DNA from: Acidobacteriota bacterium
GTDB taxonomy: Bacteria > Acidobacteriota > Vicinamibacteria > Marinacidobacterales > Marinacidobacteraceae
Length of the DNA: 64,000 nt
Assembly: GCA_022822745.1 (NCBI GenBank)
Contig: JAJEAO010000035.1
Coordinates: 1-64,000 of the forward strand
Direction: 5' to 3'
Shown piece by piece: positions 1-7,762 of this stretch; position 1 is the stretch's first letter; every line of letters starts with the position of its first letter. The notes beneath the pieces are model-generated. The model had not been told where the DNA came from and ran no database searches. It saw nothing but the letters and a program-made list of their open reading frames with translations. The position numbers were made by a program, and so were the translations under genes.

Positions 1-24
1 GGCCTCCAGAACGCCTCGTGAGGC

Positions 25-156
25 CTATTTCGGGTCCCGGAAGCGGTCCTGGGCCGTTGAACCGTGTACTGTAGGGGCCAAATAGGGATCCCGGCTCGGT
101 TCACGCCGGATGTAGGCCACTCCTGTCGCGCATACTCCTAGTTCGCCGAAGGTCAT
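25..156 (-). CDS. possible small ORF (43 aa), unknown
   Basis: This short ORF starts with ATG and has an AGGAG eight bases before it, which is the only reason to consider it. The product resembles no family I recognise. It lies in the otherwise gene-free 278-base stretch before the first real gene, and its codon choice is less GC3-rich than its neighbours. It may be an accidental ORF. The rest of 1-278 holds an AT-rich patch (about 255-290) that could carry the promoter of the downstream gene, but I see no clear -35/-10 pair. Confidence 0.2.
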   Translation of the reverse strand: MTFGELGVCATGVAYIRREPSRDPYLAPTVHGSTAQDRFRDPK

Positions 157-278
157 TGTCAGTACTCCTGCCTGTTGGAAAGGGGGTTCCATGTGGTGCC
201 GAGGCGGTCCAGCACCTCTAGCGAACCACGGCGCACAAGTATGTCGGGAAATCGGGGGGGTCATAAGATTGTCATAAT

Positions 279-2351
279 ATGTTAACCATAGAGTCAAGGA
301 TGGTTGTGCAATGGCGAGACGGAATCGGGTGCGTTTGGCGCGCCTGGTGGCGGGCGGGTACGGTCCGGCTCCTCGGAAGGTTCGTCGTCTTGGTGGTCAC
401 TCTCGTGCTCTCGGTAATCGCGGCCGGCGCCGTCGGGCAGGAGCCGGTGACGTTCACGCGGGATGTGGCGCCGATCCTGTTCCGCCACTGCGTCCCCTGT
501 CACCGCGAAGGGGGCATCGGTCCGTTCGGCCTCGGAACCTATGCCGAAGCGAGCGAGCGCTCGGAGCGCATCGCGGAGGCGACCGACGCGCGGGCGATGC
601 CTCCGTGGCTGCCGGCCCCGGGTTCCGAGCGCTTCACTGGCGAACGTCGGCTCTCCGCCGAGGAGATCGGGATCCTTCGCCGGTGGGCCGATGGCGGCGC
701 CGAGGAAGGCAATCCGGCCGAGCTGCCTCCGCCCCCGGAGTTCGCTTCCGGCTGGCAGCTCGGCGAGCCCGATCTGGTGGTCGCCATGCCGGAGCCCTAT
801 GCGGTTCCCGCGTCGGGCGGCGACATCTTCCGCAGCTTCGTGGCGCCGGTCCCGACCCGTCGGGACCGATTCGTGCGGGCGCTGGAATTCCAGCCCGGGA
901 TCCGCTCCGTGGTGCACCACGCGGTCGTCCTGGTGGACCGGGCCCGCTCCACGAGAGCCCTCGACTCTCTCGATCCGGAACCGGGCTGGGCGGGCATGCA
1001 GTCGGGCCTCGCGGAGAGCCCCGCCGGCCACTTTCTCGGCTGGACCCCGGGACGGACGGCGCTGGAGACGCCTCCCGGTCTGGCGTGGCGGCTCCCGGCG
1101 GGGAGCGATCTGGTCCTGCAGCTCCACCTGCTGCCCCGTCGGGACGCAGCGCCGGTCCGGATGCGGGTCGGGTTCCACTTCACCGAGGAGGCGCCCACCC
1201 GGGCCTCGACCCGGATCCGGCTCGGCGCGAAGACGATGGACATCCCGGCCGGAGAGGCGGACTACCGCATCCGCGACGCCTACCGGTTCCCGGTGGATGT
1301 GGAACTGCTGGCGCTCTACCCGCACGCCCACTACATCGGCCGGGAGATGCGGGTGTGGGTCCAGTTCGAGAACGGCGGGCGGCGCACCCTGCTTCACATC
1401 CCGGCGTGGGACTTCGACTGGCAGGCCGAATACCGCTTCGAGCGGCCGGTGGCGCTGCCCGCAGGCGCCCGGCTCGCGATGGAGTTCCGCTACGACAACT
1501 CGGACGGCAACCCCCGAAACCCCCACGATCCCCCCCGCCGCGTCCTCTACGGTCCCGAGTCCTCGGACGAGATGGGGGATCTCTGGGTCCAGGTCGTTCC
1601 GCGCCGAAGCGAGGATCTCGCGGCCCTGAATCTCGACTTCGCCCGGAAGGAGACGGCGGCGCGGCTCGCCGGATACCGCTTCAAGCTGGACCGGAATCCC
1701 GCCGACGAGATCGCGCTCTACGGGCTGGCGGGCATGCTCGCCGAACTGGGCGAGCGAGCGGAAGCGATCCGCCGCCTGGAGACGCTCGTGGGTCTGCGGC
1801 CCGACTTCGCCCTGGCGCTCAGCGAGCTCGGCCGGCTCCACTCGCTGAACGGCAACCGCGACCGGGCCGCCGCGCTGTTCACGCGAGCCGTCGAGGCGAG
1901 CCCGGAACTCCCGCAGGCGCACCACAACCTCGGGGCGCTGCGGCTGGGCGAGGGGGATCCGGCAGGAGCGGAGGCGCATTTCCGTCGCGCGCTCGGCGGA
2001 TGGCCCGAGTTCGCCGAGGCGCACTTCGGTCTCGGGGAAGCGCTCGCGCGCCGGGGGCAGACGGCTCAGGCGCTCGAACACTTCCGCCGGGCGGTGGCCG
2101 CGAAGCCGGATTTCGTCGCAGCCCGCTTCCGGCTCGGCAACCTGCTCGCGCGGCGCGGCAACGACGAAGCGGCGCTCGTCCACTTCCGGGCCGCGGCGGA
2201 CGATCTTCCGGAGGCGCTCTTCAACCAGGCCGCAGTCCTGGCCCGGCTGGGACGATTCGACGAGGCGAAGGACTCGGTGCGGCGCCTCCTCGAGCGTCAC
2301 CCCGATCACCGCCGCGCCGCGGAGCTGCTGGAGCGCCTCTCACGCCCGTAG
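279..2351 (+). CDS. cytochrome c / copper-monooxygenase-like protein with TPR repeats
   Basis: The 690-residue product begins with a hydrophobic signal-anchor (about residues 30-52), so it is probably periplasmic. A heme-binding CVPCH motif follows at about residues 71-75. The central part carries HHAV (about 213) and PHAHYIG (about 346) motifs, as in proteins annotated as type II copper ascorbate-dependent monooxygenase-like. The last ~220 residues are TPR repeats, presumably for protein contacts. The reaction is unknown: the heme and His-rich region suggest redox chemistry, but no substrate can be named. The start is uncertain, since ATG codons at 279 and 300 are both possible and neither has a clear ribosome binding site. 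Confidence 0.85.
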   Translation: MLTIESRMVVQWRDGIGCVWRAWWRAGTVRLLGRFVVLVVTLVLSVIAAGAVGQEPVTFTRDVAPILFRHCVPCHREGGIGPFGLGTYAEASERSERIAEATDARAMPPWLPAPGSERFTGERRLSAEEIGILRRWADGGAEEGNPAELPPPPEFASGWQLGEPDLVVAMPEPYAVPASGGDIFRSFVAPVPTRRDRFVRALEFQPGIRSVVHHAVVLVDRARSTRALDSLDPEPGWAGMQSGLAESPAGHFLGWTPGRTALETPPGLAWRLPAGSDLVLQLHLLPRRDAAPVRMRVGFHFTEEAPTRASTRIRLGAKTMDIPAGEADYRIRDAYRFPVDVELLALYPHAHYIGREMRVWVQFENGGRRTLLHIPAWDFDWQAEYRFERPVALPAGARLAMEFRYDNSDGNPRNPHDPPRRVLYGPESSDEMGDLWVQVVPRRSEDLAALNLDFARKETAARLAGYRFKLDRNPADEIALYGLAGMLAELGERAEAIRRLETLVGLRPDFALALSELGRLHSLNGNRDRAAALFTRAVEASPELPQAHHNLGALRLGEGDPAGAEAHFRRALGGWPEFAEAHFGLGEALARRGQTAQALEHFRRAVAAKPDFVAARFRLGNLLARRGNDEAALVHFRAAADDLPEALFNQAAVLARLGRFDEAKDSVRRLLERHPDHRRAAELLERLSRP

Positions 2352-2360
2352 CCACGGGCG
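2343..2360. terminator. GC hairpin at gene end
   Basis: A perfect 7-bp inverted repeat (CGCCCGT/ACGGGCG) with a 4-base loop spans the stop codon of the TPR gene. No T-tract follows, so intrinsic termination is uncertain. Confidence 0.3.
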
Positions 2361-2452
2361 ACCTGCCGGCGCAACCTTTCCGGCGCGCCGGTCTCCGGGC
2401 CGGCATCCGGCGCGCCAGCCGTGAAACACTCCCGATGCGGAGGTGACGAACG

Positions 2453-3886
2453 ATGCTGATGAACCGAACCTGGCGGATCCCGGGGGCTGTGGTCCTCCCG
2501 CTCGTACTGTCGTTCTGCGCTGCGCCGGGTGGTGAGGATGCGGCGGAGAGGCCCGAGCGGCCCACGGCGAACCTCGCCATCCCCGATGCGCAGGAGCGCG
2601 CCGCCACCCGGACCGAACTCATCGGCAAGCGGCTCGACTCCGTGCTGCTCCCGGCGATGCGGGCGCACGGGATCGATCTCTGGCTCGTGTTCAGCCGCGA
2701 GCACGACGTGGATCCGATCCTCTCGGAGATCGGCGGCGGCTGGGGCGGCGTCCGGAACGCCTACGTCTTCTTCGATGACGGCGGGGACGAGCCCGAGAAG
2801 ATCTTCGTCGGCTCCCACGAACTGCGCGACACCACGATCTACGCCACCTACGACGAGCACATCCACTACGGCTACACCGAGGAGGGAGTCCGGCCGCACC
2901 TCCGCAAGGTGATCGAGGACCGCGACCCCCGGCGCATCGGGATCAACGTCTCCCCGACGCTGCCGATGGCCGACGGCCTGACCTGGACGCTTCGCAACTT
3001 CCTCGAGGAGACGCTCGGCCCGGAGTACGCCTCCCGCATGGTCTCGGCGGAACTCCTGATCCGCGACTTCCGGACGATGCACATCCCGGAGGAGATCCCG
3101 GTCTTCTCCGACCTCGCCGCCTGGACGGTGGCCTGGGAGGAGGAGGCGTTCTCCGATGCCGTGGTGACGGTGGGGGAGACGACTGCGAACGACATCCACT
3201 GGTGGATGCGGCAGCGGACGATGGAACTCGGCTTCATCAACGAGTTCCTGCCCGGGGTCCGGATCACCCGGAACGGCGAGACCCTGCCCATCAACTCGCC
3301 GGACCACGTCGTGATGCCCGGGGACGTGCTCTCGGTGGACGCGGGGCTCGGCTACCTCGACTACCGCACCGACATCAAGCGGACCGCGTACGTGCTGCGG
3401 CCGGGCGAGACCGAGGCGCCGGAGAGCATCCGCCATGCGTTCGAGAAGGCGCTCGAAGTCACCGACGTCCTCACCGGGAACATGAAGCCGGGCGCCATCG
3501 CGCACGAAGTGTGGGATCAGACGATGGAGGATGTCGGCCCCCTCGGCTACCAGTCGGGCCAGCCGAAGACCGGGGGCGTCGTGGAAACGGATCCCAGGCA
3601 GCCGGAGGTCGGCATCTACTGCCACTCGGTCGGGAATTCGACGCACGACATCGGCGCCCGGATCGCGGTGGACTGGCCGTTCGCCTACGGAGATCGGGTC
3701 CGCTATCCGCTGGCGGCGGAGGCCTGGTACTCGGTGGAACTCCACGTGAGCACGCCGATTCCGGAATGGGACGACATGGTCCTGCCGATCCGCATCGAGG
3801 AGAACGCCCGGCTCCTGCCCGACGGCGATGTCGAGTACTTCGCGCCGCGGCAGACGGAGCTGCTCCTGATCGGCAGGGGCCGCTGA
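2453..3886 (+). CDS. M24 family metallopeptidase (Xaa-Pro aminopeptidase-like), exported
   Basis: The 477-residue product has an N-terminal hydrophobic segment ending in a possible lipobox (LSFC, Cys22), suggesting an exported, perhaps lipid-anchored protein. The C-terminal half is a pita-bread M24 fold. DAGLGYLDYRTD (about 296-307) supplies the metal Asp pair, HSVGNSTHDIG (about 393) a His, and the Glu residues in VELHV and RQTELL complete the ligands. The N-terminal half is the usual creatinase-like domain. The family cleaves X-Pro bonds or related substrates. GGAGG lies nine bases before the ATG. It is followed after 25 bases by an aminotransferase gene, so the two are probably co-transcribed. 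Confidence 0.9.
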   Translation: MLMNRTWRIPGAVVLPLVLSFCAAPGGEDAAERPERPTANLAIPDAQERAATRTELIGKRLDSVLLPAMRAHGIDLWLVFSREHDVDPILSEIGGGWGGVRNAYVFFDDGGDEPEKIFVGSHELRDTTIYATYDEHIHYGYTEEGVRPHLRKVIEDRDPRRIGINVSPTLPMADGLTWTLRNFLEETLGPEYASRMVSAELLIRDFRTMHIPEEIPVFSDLAAWTVAWEEEAFSDAVVTVGETTANDIHWWMRQRTMELGFINEFLPGVRITRNGETLPINSPDHVVMPGDVLSVDAGLGYLDYRTDIKRTAYVLRPGETEAPESIRHAFEKALEVTDVLTGNMKPGAIAHEVWDQTMEDVGPLGYQSGQPKTGGVVETDPRQPEVGIYCHSVGNSTHDIGARIAVDWPFAYGDRVRYPLAAEAWYSVELHVSTPIPEWDDMVLPIRIEENARLLPDGDVEYFAPRQTELLLIGRGR

Positions 3887-3911
3887 CTCGCCACGCCGCC
3901 GGAGACCAACC

Positions 3912-4838
3912 ATGGAACTCCCCGATCCGCGCAACGCCGACATCCAGGTCTTCGTCGGTAATGCGCTGAAGCCCCGCTCGGAAGCGAAGGTATCCGTCTT
4001 CGACAGCTCGGTGCAGGGCGGTGACGCAGTCTGGGAGGGACTCCGCGTCTATCGCGGGCGGGTCGCCGACCTCGGGCGCCACCTCGACCGCCTCTTCGAT
4101 TCGGCGCATGCGATGGCGTTCTCCGGGATCCCGTCCCGGGACGCAGTGCGGGAGGCGCTGTTCGAGACGCTCCACGCCAACGGAATGACCGACGGCGTCC
4201 ATGTTCGCCTGACGCTTTCCCGCGGCGAGAAGGTGACCTCGGGAATGAGTCCCGAATGGAACCGGACCGGCTGCACGCTGATCGTCCTCCCGGAGTGGAA
4301 GCCGCTGGTGTACGACCCGGAGGGCATCCGGCTCATCACTTCCTCGATTCGTCGCAACAGCCCGCAGTGCCTCGACTCGAAGATCCACCACGCGAACCTC
4401 ATCAACAACATCCTCGCCAAGATCGAAGCGAATCGGGCGGGCGTGGACGACGCGCTGATGCTCGACCTGAATGGCTTCGTCGCCGAGACGAACGCCACGA
4501 ACGTGTTCCTCGTCCGACGCGGCGAGCTGCTCACTTCGACGACCGACAGTTGCCTGCCGGGAGTGACGCGGGCGAGCCTGATCGAAGCCGCTCGCGAGGA
4601 CGGGATCCGGGTCGTGGAGAGGAATCTGTCCCTGACCGAGGTCTATACCGCCGACGAGATGTTCACGACCGGCACGATGGGCGGGCTCGCGCCGGTCCTG
4701 GAAGTGGACGGCCGCCGGATCGGCAGCGGCGCCCGCGGCGCGCTCACCCGCCGCCTCCAGCGACTCCATCTCGAACGCGCCTGGGCCGACGGCGAACCGA
4801 TCCCGCCGTCCCGACGGACGCGACGCGGCATGGCGTAG
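3912..4838 (+). CDS. class IV aminotransferase (branched-chain/D-amino-acid type)
   Basis: The 308-residue PLP enzyme has the fold-type IV signature. SKIHHANLINN contains the Schiff-base lysine (K157), and the C-terminal TGTMGGLAPV phosphate-binding segment is present. The N-terminal SVQGGDAVWEGLRVY block resembles branched-chain amino acid aminotransferases. Substrate cannot be decided between branched-chain and D-amino acids from sequence alone. A GGAG seven bases before the ATG supports the start. It lies just after the M24 peptidase gene, consistent with use of peptide-derived amino acids, and eight bases before the next gene. Confidence 0.88.
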   Translation: MELPDPRNADIQVFVGNALKPRSEAKVSVFDSSVQGGDAVWEGLRVYRGRVADLGRHLDRLFDSAHAMAFSGIPSRDAVREALFETLHANGMTDGVHVRLTLSRGEKVTSGMSPEWNRTGCTLIVLPEWKPLVYDPEGIRLITSSIRRNSPQCLDSKIHHANLINNILAKIEANRAGVDDALMLDLNGFVAETNATNVFLVRRGELLTSTTDSCLPGVTRASLIEAAREDGIRVVERNLSLTEVYTADEMFTTGTMGGLAPVLEVDGRRIGSGARGALTRRLQRLHLERAWADGEPIPPSRRTRRGMA

Positions 4839-4846
4839 CCTTCCCG

Positions 4847-5713
4847 GTGCGCGAGGGAACCACGACGAAGCGACTCACGATCACGTTCGAAGGCCGGGCG
4901 GTCGAAGGGCGGGGGATTCCTCTCGACTGCCTGACCGGAACGCTGACCGGCATACAGGAGACGCTCCGGCTTCTCGCGGAGCACTTCGGTGGGTCGGAGG
5001 GGTCCGCCACCGGCGCCAGATGTCGGATCCGCGCGCAGACCGCGCTCCGGATCGTGAGGGTCGAGCCGGGCTCCCTGGTCTTCGAGACGGAGGTGGGTCG
5101 CGGCGGCTGGCTGCCGCTCGAACCGAGCCCGATCCAGCGGGCGCTGGACTCCCTGCTCGGGCAGGAAACGGACTCGGGGTTGCCTCTCGGGGTGAAGGAC
5201 CGGCTGCTGAGAGTCCGCCGCGGGCTCCCCTCCGACCTTCGCGTCTTCCTGGGAGACGCCGAGGGCGAGCTGCGTCGAGTGGAAATCAAACCCGCCTCGG
5301 CGCGCCGGCCGGCGCCCGGTCCCGCCGAGGAAGTGGTTCTGCATGGATGGCTGCGTGAAGTGAACTGGAAGCGGAAGACGGCCCAGCTTCACCGCGACCC
5401 GGGCCCCTTCGTGGAGCTTCGGTTCCGGGAGGTTCTCGACGAGAGGATGCGAGGACTGGCGAACCGGCACGTCGAAGTTACCGGCACGGGTCGCTTGCGG
5501 CGGGCCGCCCAGGGAGCGGAAGACGAGCGGTGGGGGCCCGTGCGCGTGACGGAGATCACCGCGACCCACGGCTTGGAGCCCTTCGACCTCGAAGGTTTCC
5601 TCGCCGATCCGGATCCGCCCCGGTTCGATCCGGACCGGCTGGTGACAGCCAGGTTGACGGAGGACGAGTGGATCTCCTTTCAGAGCGCCATTCGAGACGG
5701 CCGCAAGACCTGA
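4847..5713 (+). CDS. hypothetical protein upstream of and overlapping a PIN toxin
   Basis: The product is 288 residues from a GTG start, chosen because it is the first start after the aminotransferase stop; there is no strong ribosome binding site. I do not recognise a named family. The N-terminal ~60 residues look like an alpha/beta unit with a conserved-looking LDCLTGTLTGIQETLRLL helix. The C-terminal half (about 165-255) alternates strands in an OB-like pattern. Its 3' end overlaps the downstream PIN-domain gene by 46 bases, a layout typical of antitoxin-toxin pairs. An antitoxin role is inference only. Confidence 0.7.
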   Translation: MREGTTTKRLTITFEGRAVEGRGIPLDCLTGTLTGIQETLRLLAEHFGGSEGSATGARCRIRAQTALRIVRVEPGSLVFETEVGRGGWLPLEPSPIQRALDSLLGQETDSGLPLGVKDRLLRVRRGLPSDLRVFLGDAEGELRRVEIKPASARRPAPGPAEEVVLHGWLREVNWKRKTAQLHRDPGPFVELRFREVLDERMRGLANRHVEVTGTGRLRRAAQGAEDERWGPVRVTEITATHGLEPFDLEGFLADPDPPRFDPDRLVTARLTEDEWISFQSAIRDGRKT

Positions 5714-6117
5714 GGACAGCCGGGCCGGAACTCCTGGTTCTGGACACGAGCGTCGTCTCACTGCTGTTTCGCGAAGGGGCAGCGGAGTCACGTCTGGCGC
5801 GAAGAATCCGGGGGCGGCGAGTCTGCATCTCCTTTCAGACTCTCGAGGAAGTGCTGTTCGGCGCCCGGAAGGCACGCTGGGGACGACGGAGGGTCAACGC
5901 TCTCCACCGGCACCTGAGGCAATACCGCGTGATCTGGTGCGGTGCCGAGCTCGTCGGCGTCTCCGCTCGACTGCGCGCCCGAGAGGAGCGCGCGGGCAGG
6001 CGGCTGGCGACTGCGGACGCCTGGATCGCTGCGACGGCGCTGCTGCTGGACTGTCCGCTCGTCACTGCCGACTCCGACCTTCGCCGCGTGGACGGACTTC
6101 AGATCCTGAGTGTCTGA
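5668..6117 (+). CDS. PIN-domain ribonuclease, VapC-like toxin
   Basis: The 149-residue product from GTG has the PIN fold: LDTS at the start (Asp26), a central Glu (60/61), ATADAW (Asp117) and TADSDL (Asp135). These form the acidic metal-binding cluster of the VapC family, whose members cleave tRNA or rRNA. The DTS motif is usually at residues 4-6, so the first ~20 residues may be over-called; no better start codon is in frame. It overlaps the preceding unknown gene by 46 bases, and that gene is larger than a normal VapB. Confidence 0.85.
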   Translation: MDLLSERHSRRPQDLRTAGPELLVLDTSVVSLLFREGAAESRLARRIRGRRVCISFQTLEEVLFGARKARWGRRRVNALHRHLRQYRVIWCGAELVGVSARLRAREERAGRRLATADAWIAATALLLDCPLVTADSDLRRVDGLQILSV

Positions 6118-6183
6118 TACCCCGACTCCTGCGGTTCCCGACTTCGGTAGCGCACCCCCATGGATCCGGCCCGCCGAAGCCGA

Positions 6184-6417
6184 TCAGCGGCCGTCGTCGC
6201 CGTAGAGCTCCTCGCGGCTCCAGGAACGGACGCTTCCGACCTCGACCTGCTGCAGACGGATGGGCGGGCAGCAGCCCGCTCTCGGCGGGGCCTCGCTGGC
6301 GGCGCGGGCGACGACCGGTGGAATGTCGTTCTCCCGGGAGCGGGTGCGCGCGGCGGTCCGACGCTTCACGGCGTCGAGTGTTCCCGGCGGGAGGTTTCCC
6401 GCGTGGATCCTGGGCAT
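6184..6417 (-). CDS. FitA/VapB-like ribbon-helix-helix antitoxin, orphan
   Basis: The 77-residue product starts MPRIHAGNLPPGTLDAVKRR, close to the RHH N-terminus of FitA-type antitoxins (short strand, then helix). No toxin follows on the same strand: only about 65 bases separate its stop from the convergent PIN gene end. It therefore looks like an orphan antitoxin, either from a decayed pair or acting as an anti-addiction or DNA-binding protein. The ATG at 6417 was preferred over an in-frame upstream start because homology begins there. Confidence 0.65.
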   Translation of the reverse strand: MPRIHAGNLPPGTLDAVKRRTAARTRSRENDIPPVVARAASEAPPRAGCCPPIRLQQVEVGSVRSWSREELYGDDGR

Positions 6418-6520
6418 GGCGGGAGTATGGCGCCGGGAACGAGACGATGCTGCCGCGCGCCTGCCGGGCCCATCCGCATCCGACCGAACCCGGTGGGTGT
6501 TGTGGAGGCCGCTCCACCGG

Positions 6521-7678
6521 TCAGGCGGGCACATCCTCTCGGATGCGGAAGATCGAGACGGCGCGGATCCGGTCGCGCAGCGGATAGGTGTCCCGGCCCA
6601 GGTGGATCACATCGAGGCGTTCGAGGCCGAGATCCTCGATGGCCGTGTGCATGGATCTCGTGGTTCGCGGCGCGGTGGTGCGCCTGATCTCGAAGGCGAG
6701 CCGCTCCCGTCCCCGCACGACCAGGAGATCCACCTCCGCCCCGGTGTGGGCTCGCCAGAAAAAGCACTCCTCCGGCTGGGCTTCGAGGTGGGACATGAGT
6801 TCGTGGATCGCGAAGCCCTCGAACGAGGCCCCCACCTTCGGATGGCTCTCGAGGTCGTCCGGCGACCGGATATCGAGCAGAAAGTGCAGCAGCCCGCTGT
6901 CCCGCAGGTACGTCCGAGGGCTCTTCACCTGGCGCTTTCCGAGATTCTGGGACCACGGCGGCAGGATCCGCAGCATCAACGTCGCCTCGAGCAGATCCCG
7001 GTAGGTGCGGGCCGTCTTCGCGGAGCCGCCGAACGCCCGCGCCATCTCGGCGTGATTCCAGATCTGGCCGTGGAGATGCGCCGTCATGGTCCAGAAGCGA
7101 CGGAGCGCGGGGGCAGGCTGGCGGACCCCGAGCTGGGGGAGATCGCGCTCGAGGAACGTGCGGGCGAAGTCGCGGCGCCACGCGAAGCTCTCCGCGTCGC
7201 TCGGGGCGAGGAACGACCGCGGGAATCCTCCACGCAGCCACCGCCGGGGGACCGCCTCGACCCCCGTGTCCTCGAGATCGAACCCGGAAAGCTCCTGAAA
7301 GGCGATCCGGCCCGCGAGAGTCTCGCTGGACTGGCGCAGCAGCGCCGGGCCGGCGGAGCCGAGGATGAGGAAGCGCGCCGGGTTCGCCGGGCGATCCAGC
7401 AGCACCCGCAGCACCGGGAACAGCTCCGGACGCCGCTGGATCTCGTCGAGCACGACGAGGCCCCGGAGGCCCTCGAGCGCCCCCATCGGATCTTCCAGAC
7501 GCGAGAGATCGCGCGGGTTTTCGAGGTCGAATCGGGTCACGGCGTCCGACGAGCGGGATGCGAACTGGGCCGCGAGCGTGGTCTTGCCGACCTGTCGGGG
7601 CCCGAGGAGCGCGACCGCGGGCGACCGCGCGAAAGCAGCATCCAGCGCCCGAAGCGCCCTCAGCCGCGGCAACTCCAT
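6521..7678 (-). CDS. DUF4143 AAA-family ATPase
   Basis: The 385-residue product has an N-terminal AAA_14 ATPase: Walker A GPRQVGKTT and Walker B LVVLDEIQ. GSAGPALLRQSSETLAGR is the family's typical sensor segment. A winged-helix region and a C-terminal DUF4143 nuclease-like domain follow. In that domain the motif reads AEVDLL followed by FEIRR, so the usual ExK lysine is Arg. Cellular role of this family is unknown; members are often orphan and strand-isolated. A TAGAAT hexamer six bases before the ATG suggests a leaderless transcript. A second family member lies 84 bases upstream. Confidence 0.9.
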   Translation of the reverse strand: MELPRLRALRALDAAFARSPAVALLGPRQVGKTTLAAQFASRSSDAVTRFDLENPRDLSRLEDPMGALEGLRGLVVLDEIQRRPELFPVLRVLLDRPANPARFLILGSAGPALLRQSSETLAGRIAFQELSGFDLEDTGVEAVPRRWLRGGFPRSFLAPSDAESFAWRRDFARTFLERDLPQLGVRQPAPALRRFWTMTAHLHGQIWNHAEMARAFGGSAKTARTYRDLLEATLMLRILPPWSQNLGKRQVKSPRTYLRDSGLLHFLLDIRSPDDLESHPKVGASFEGFAIHELMSHLEAQPEECFFWRAHTGAEVDLLVVRGRERLAFEIRRTTAPRTTRSMHTAIEDLGLERLDVIHLGRDTYPLRDRIRAVSIFRIREDVPA

Positions 7679-7684
7679 GTCGGC

Positions 7685-7729
7685 ATTCTACTGTGAAAAT
7701 CGAACCGAGTCGGGCTGATTTTCATGGTA
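7685..7729 (-). promoter_or_regulatory. promoter with overlapping inverted repeat (candidate operator)
   Basis: On the minus strand a TAGAAT -10-like hexamer (7690-7685) ends six bases before the ATG of the ATPase. A 13-base imperfect inverted repeat (7689-7701 and 7717-7729; 11 of 13 positions pair, cores TGAAAATC/GATTTTCA) covers the -10 to -35 region. This arrangement suits a repressor site, possibly autoregulatory. Function is inferred. Confidence 0.5.
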
Positions 7730-7762
7730 AAGAGCCGACAGCCGGTGACCGACCGGGGCCGA

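Noticed and set aside
294..2309. Long open frame antisense to the TPR gene (671 codons)
   Set aside because: It is a GC-driven shadow of the 279-2351 gene. The + frame has the signal segment, CVPCH and TPR repeats; the antisense product is Arg/Pro/Glu-rich without motifs.
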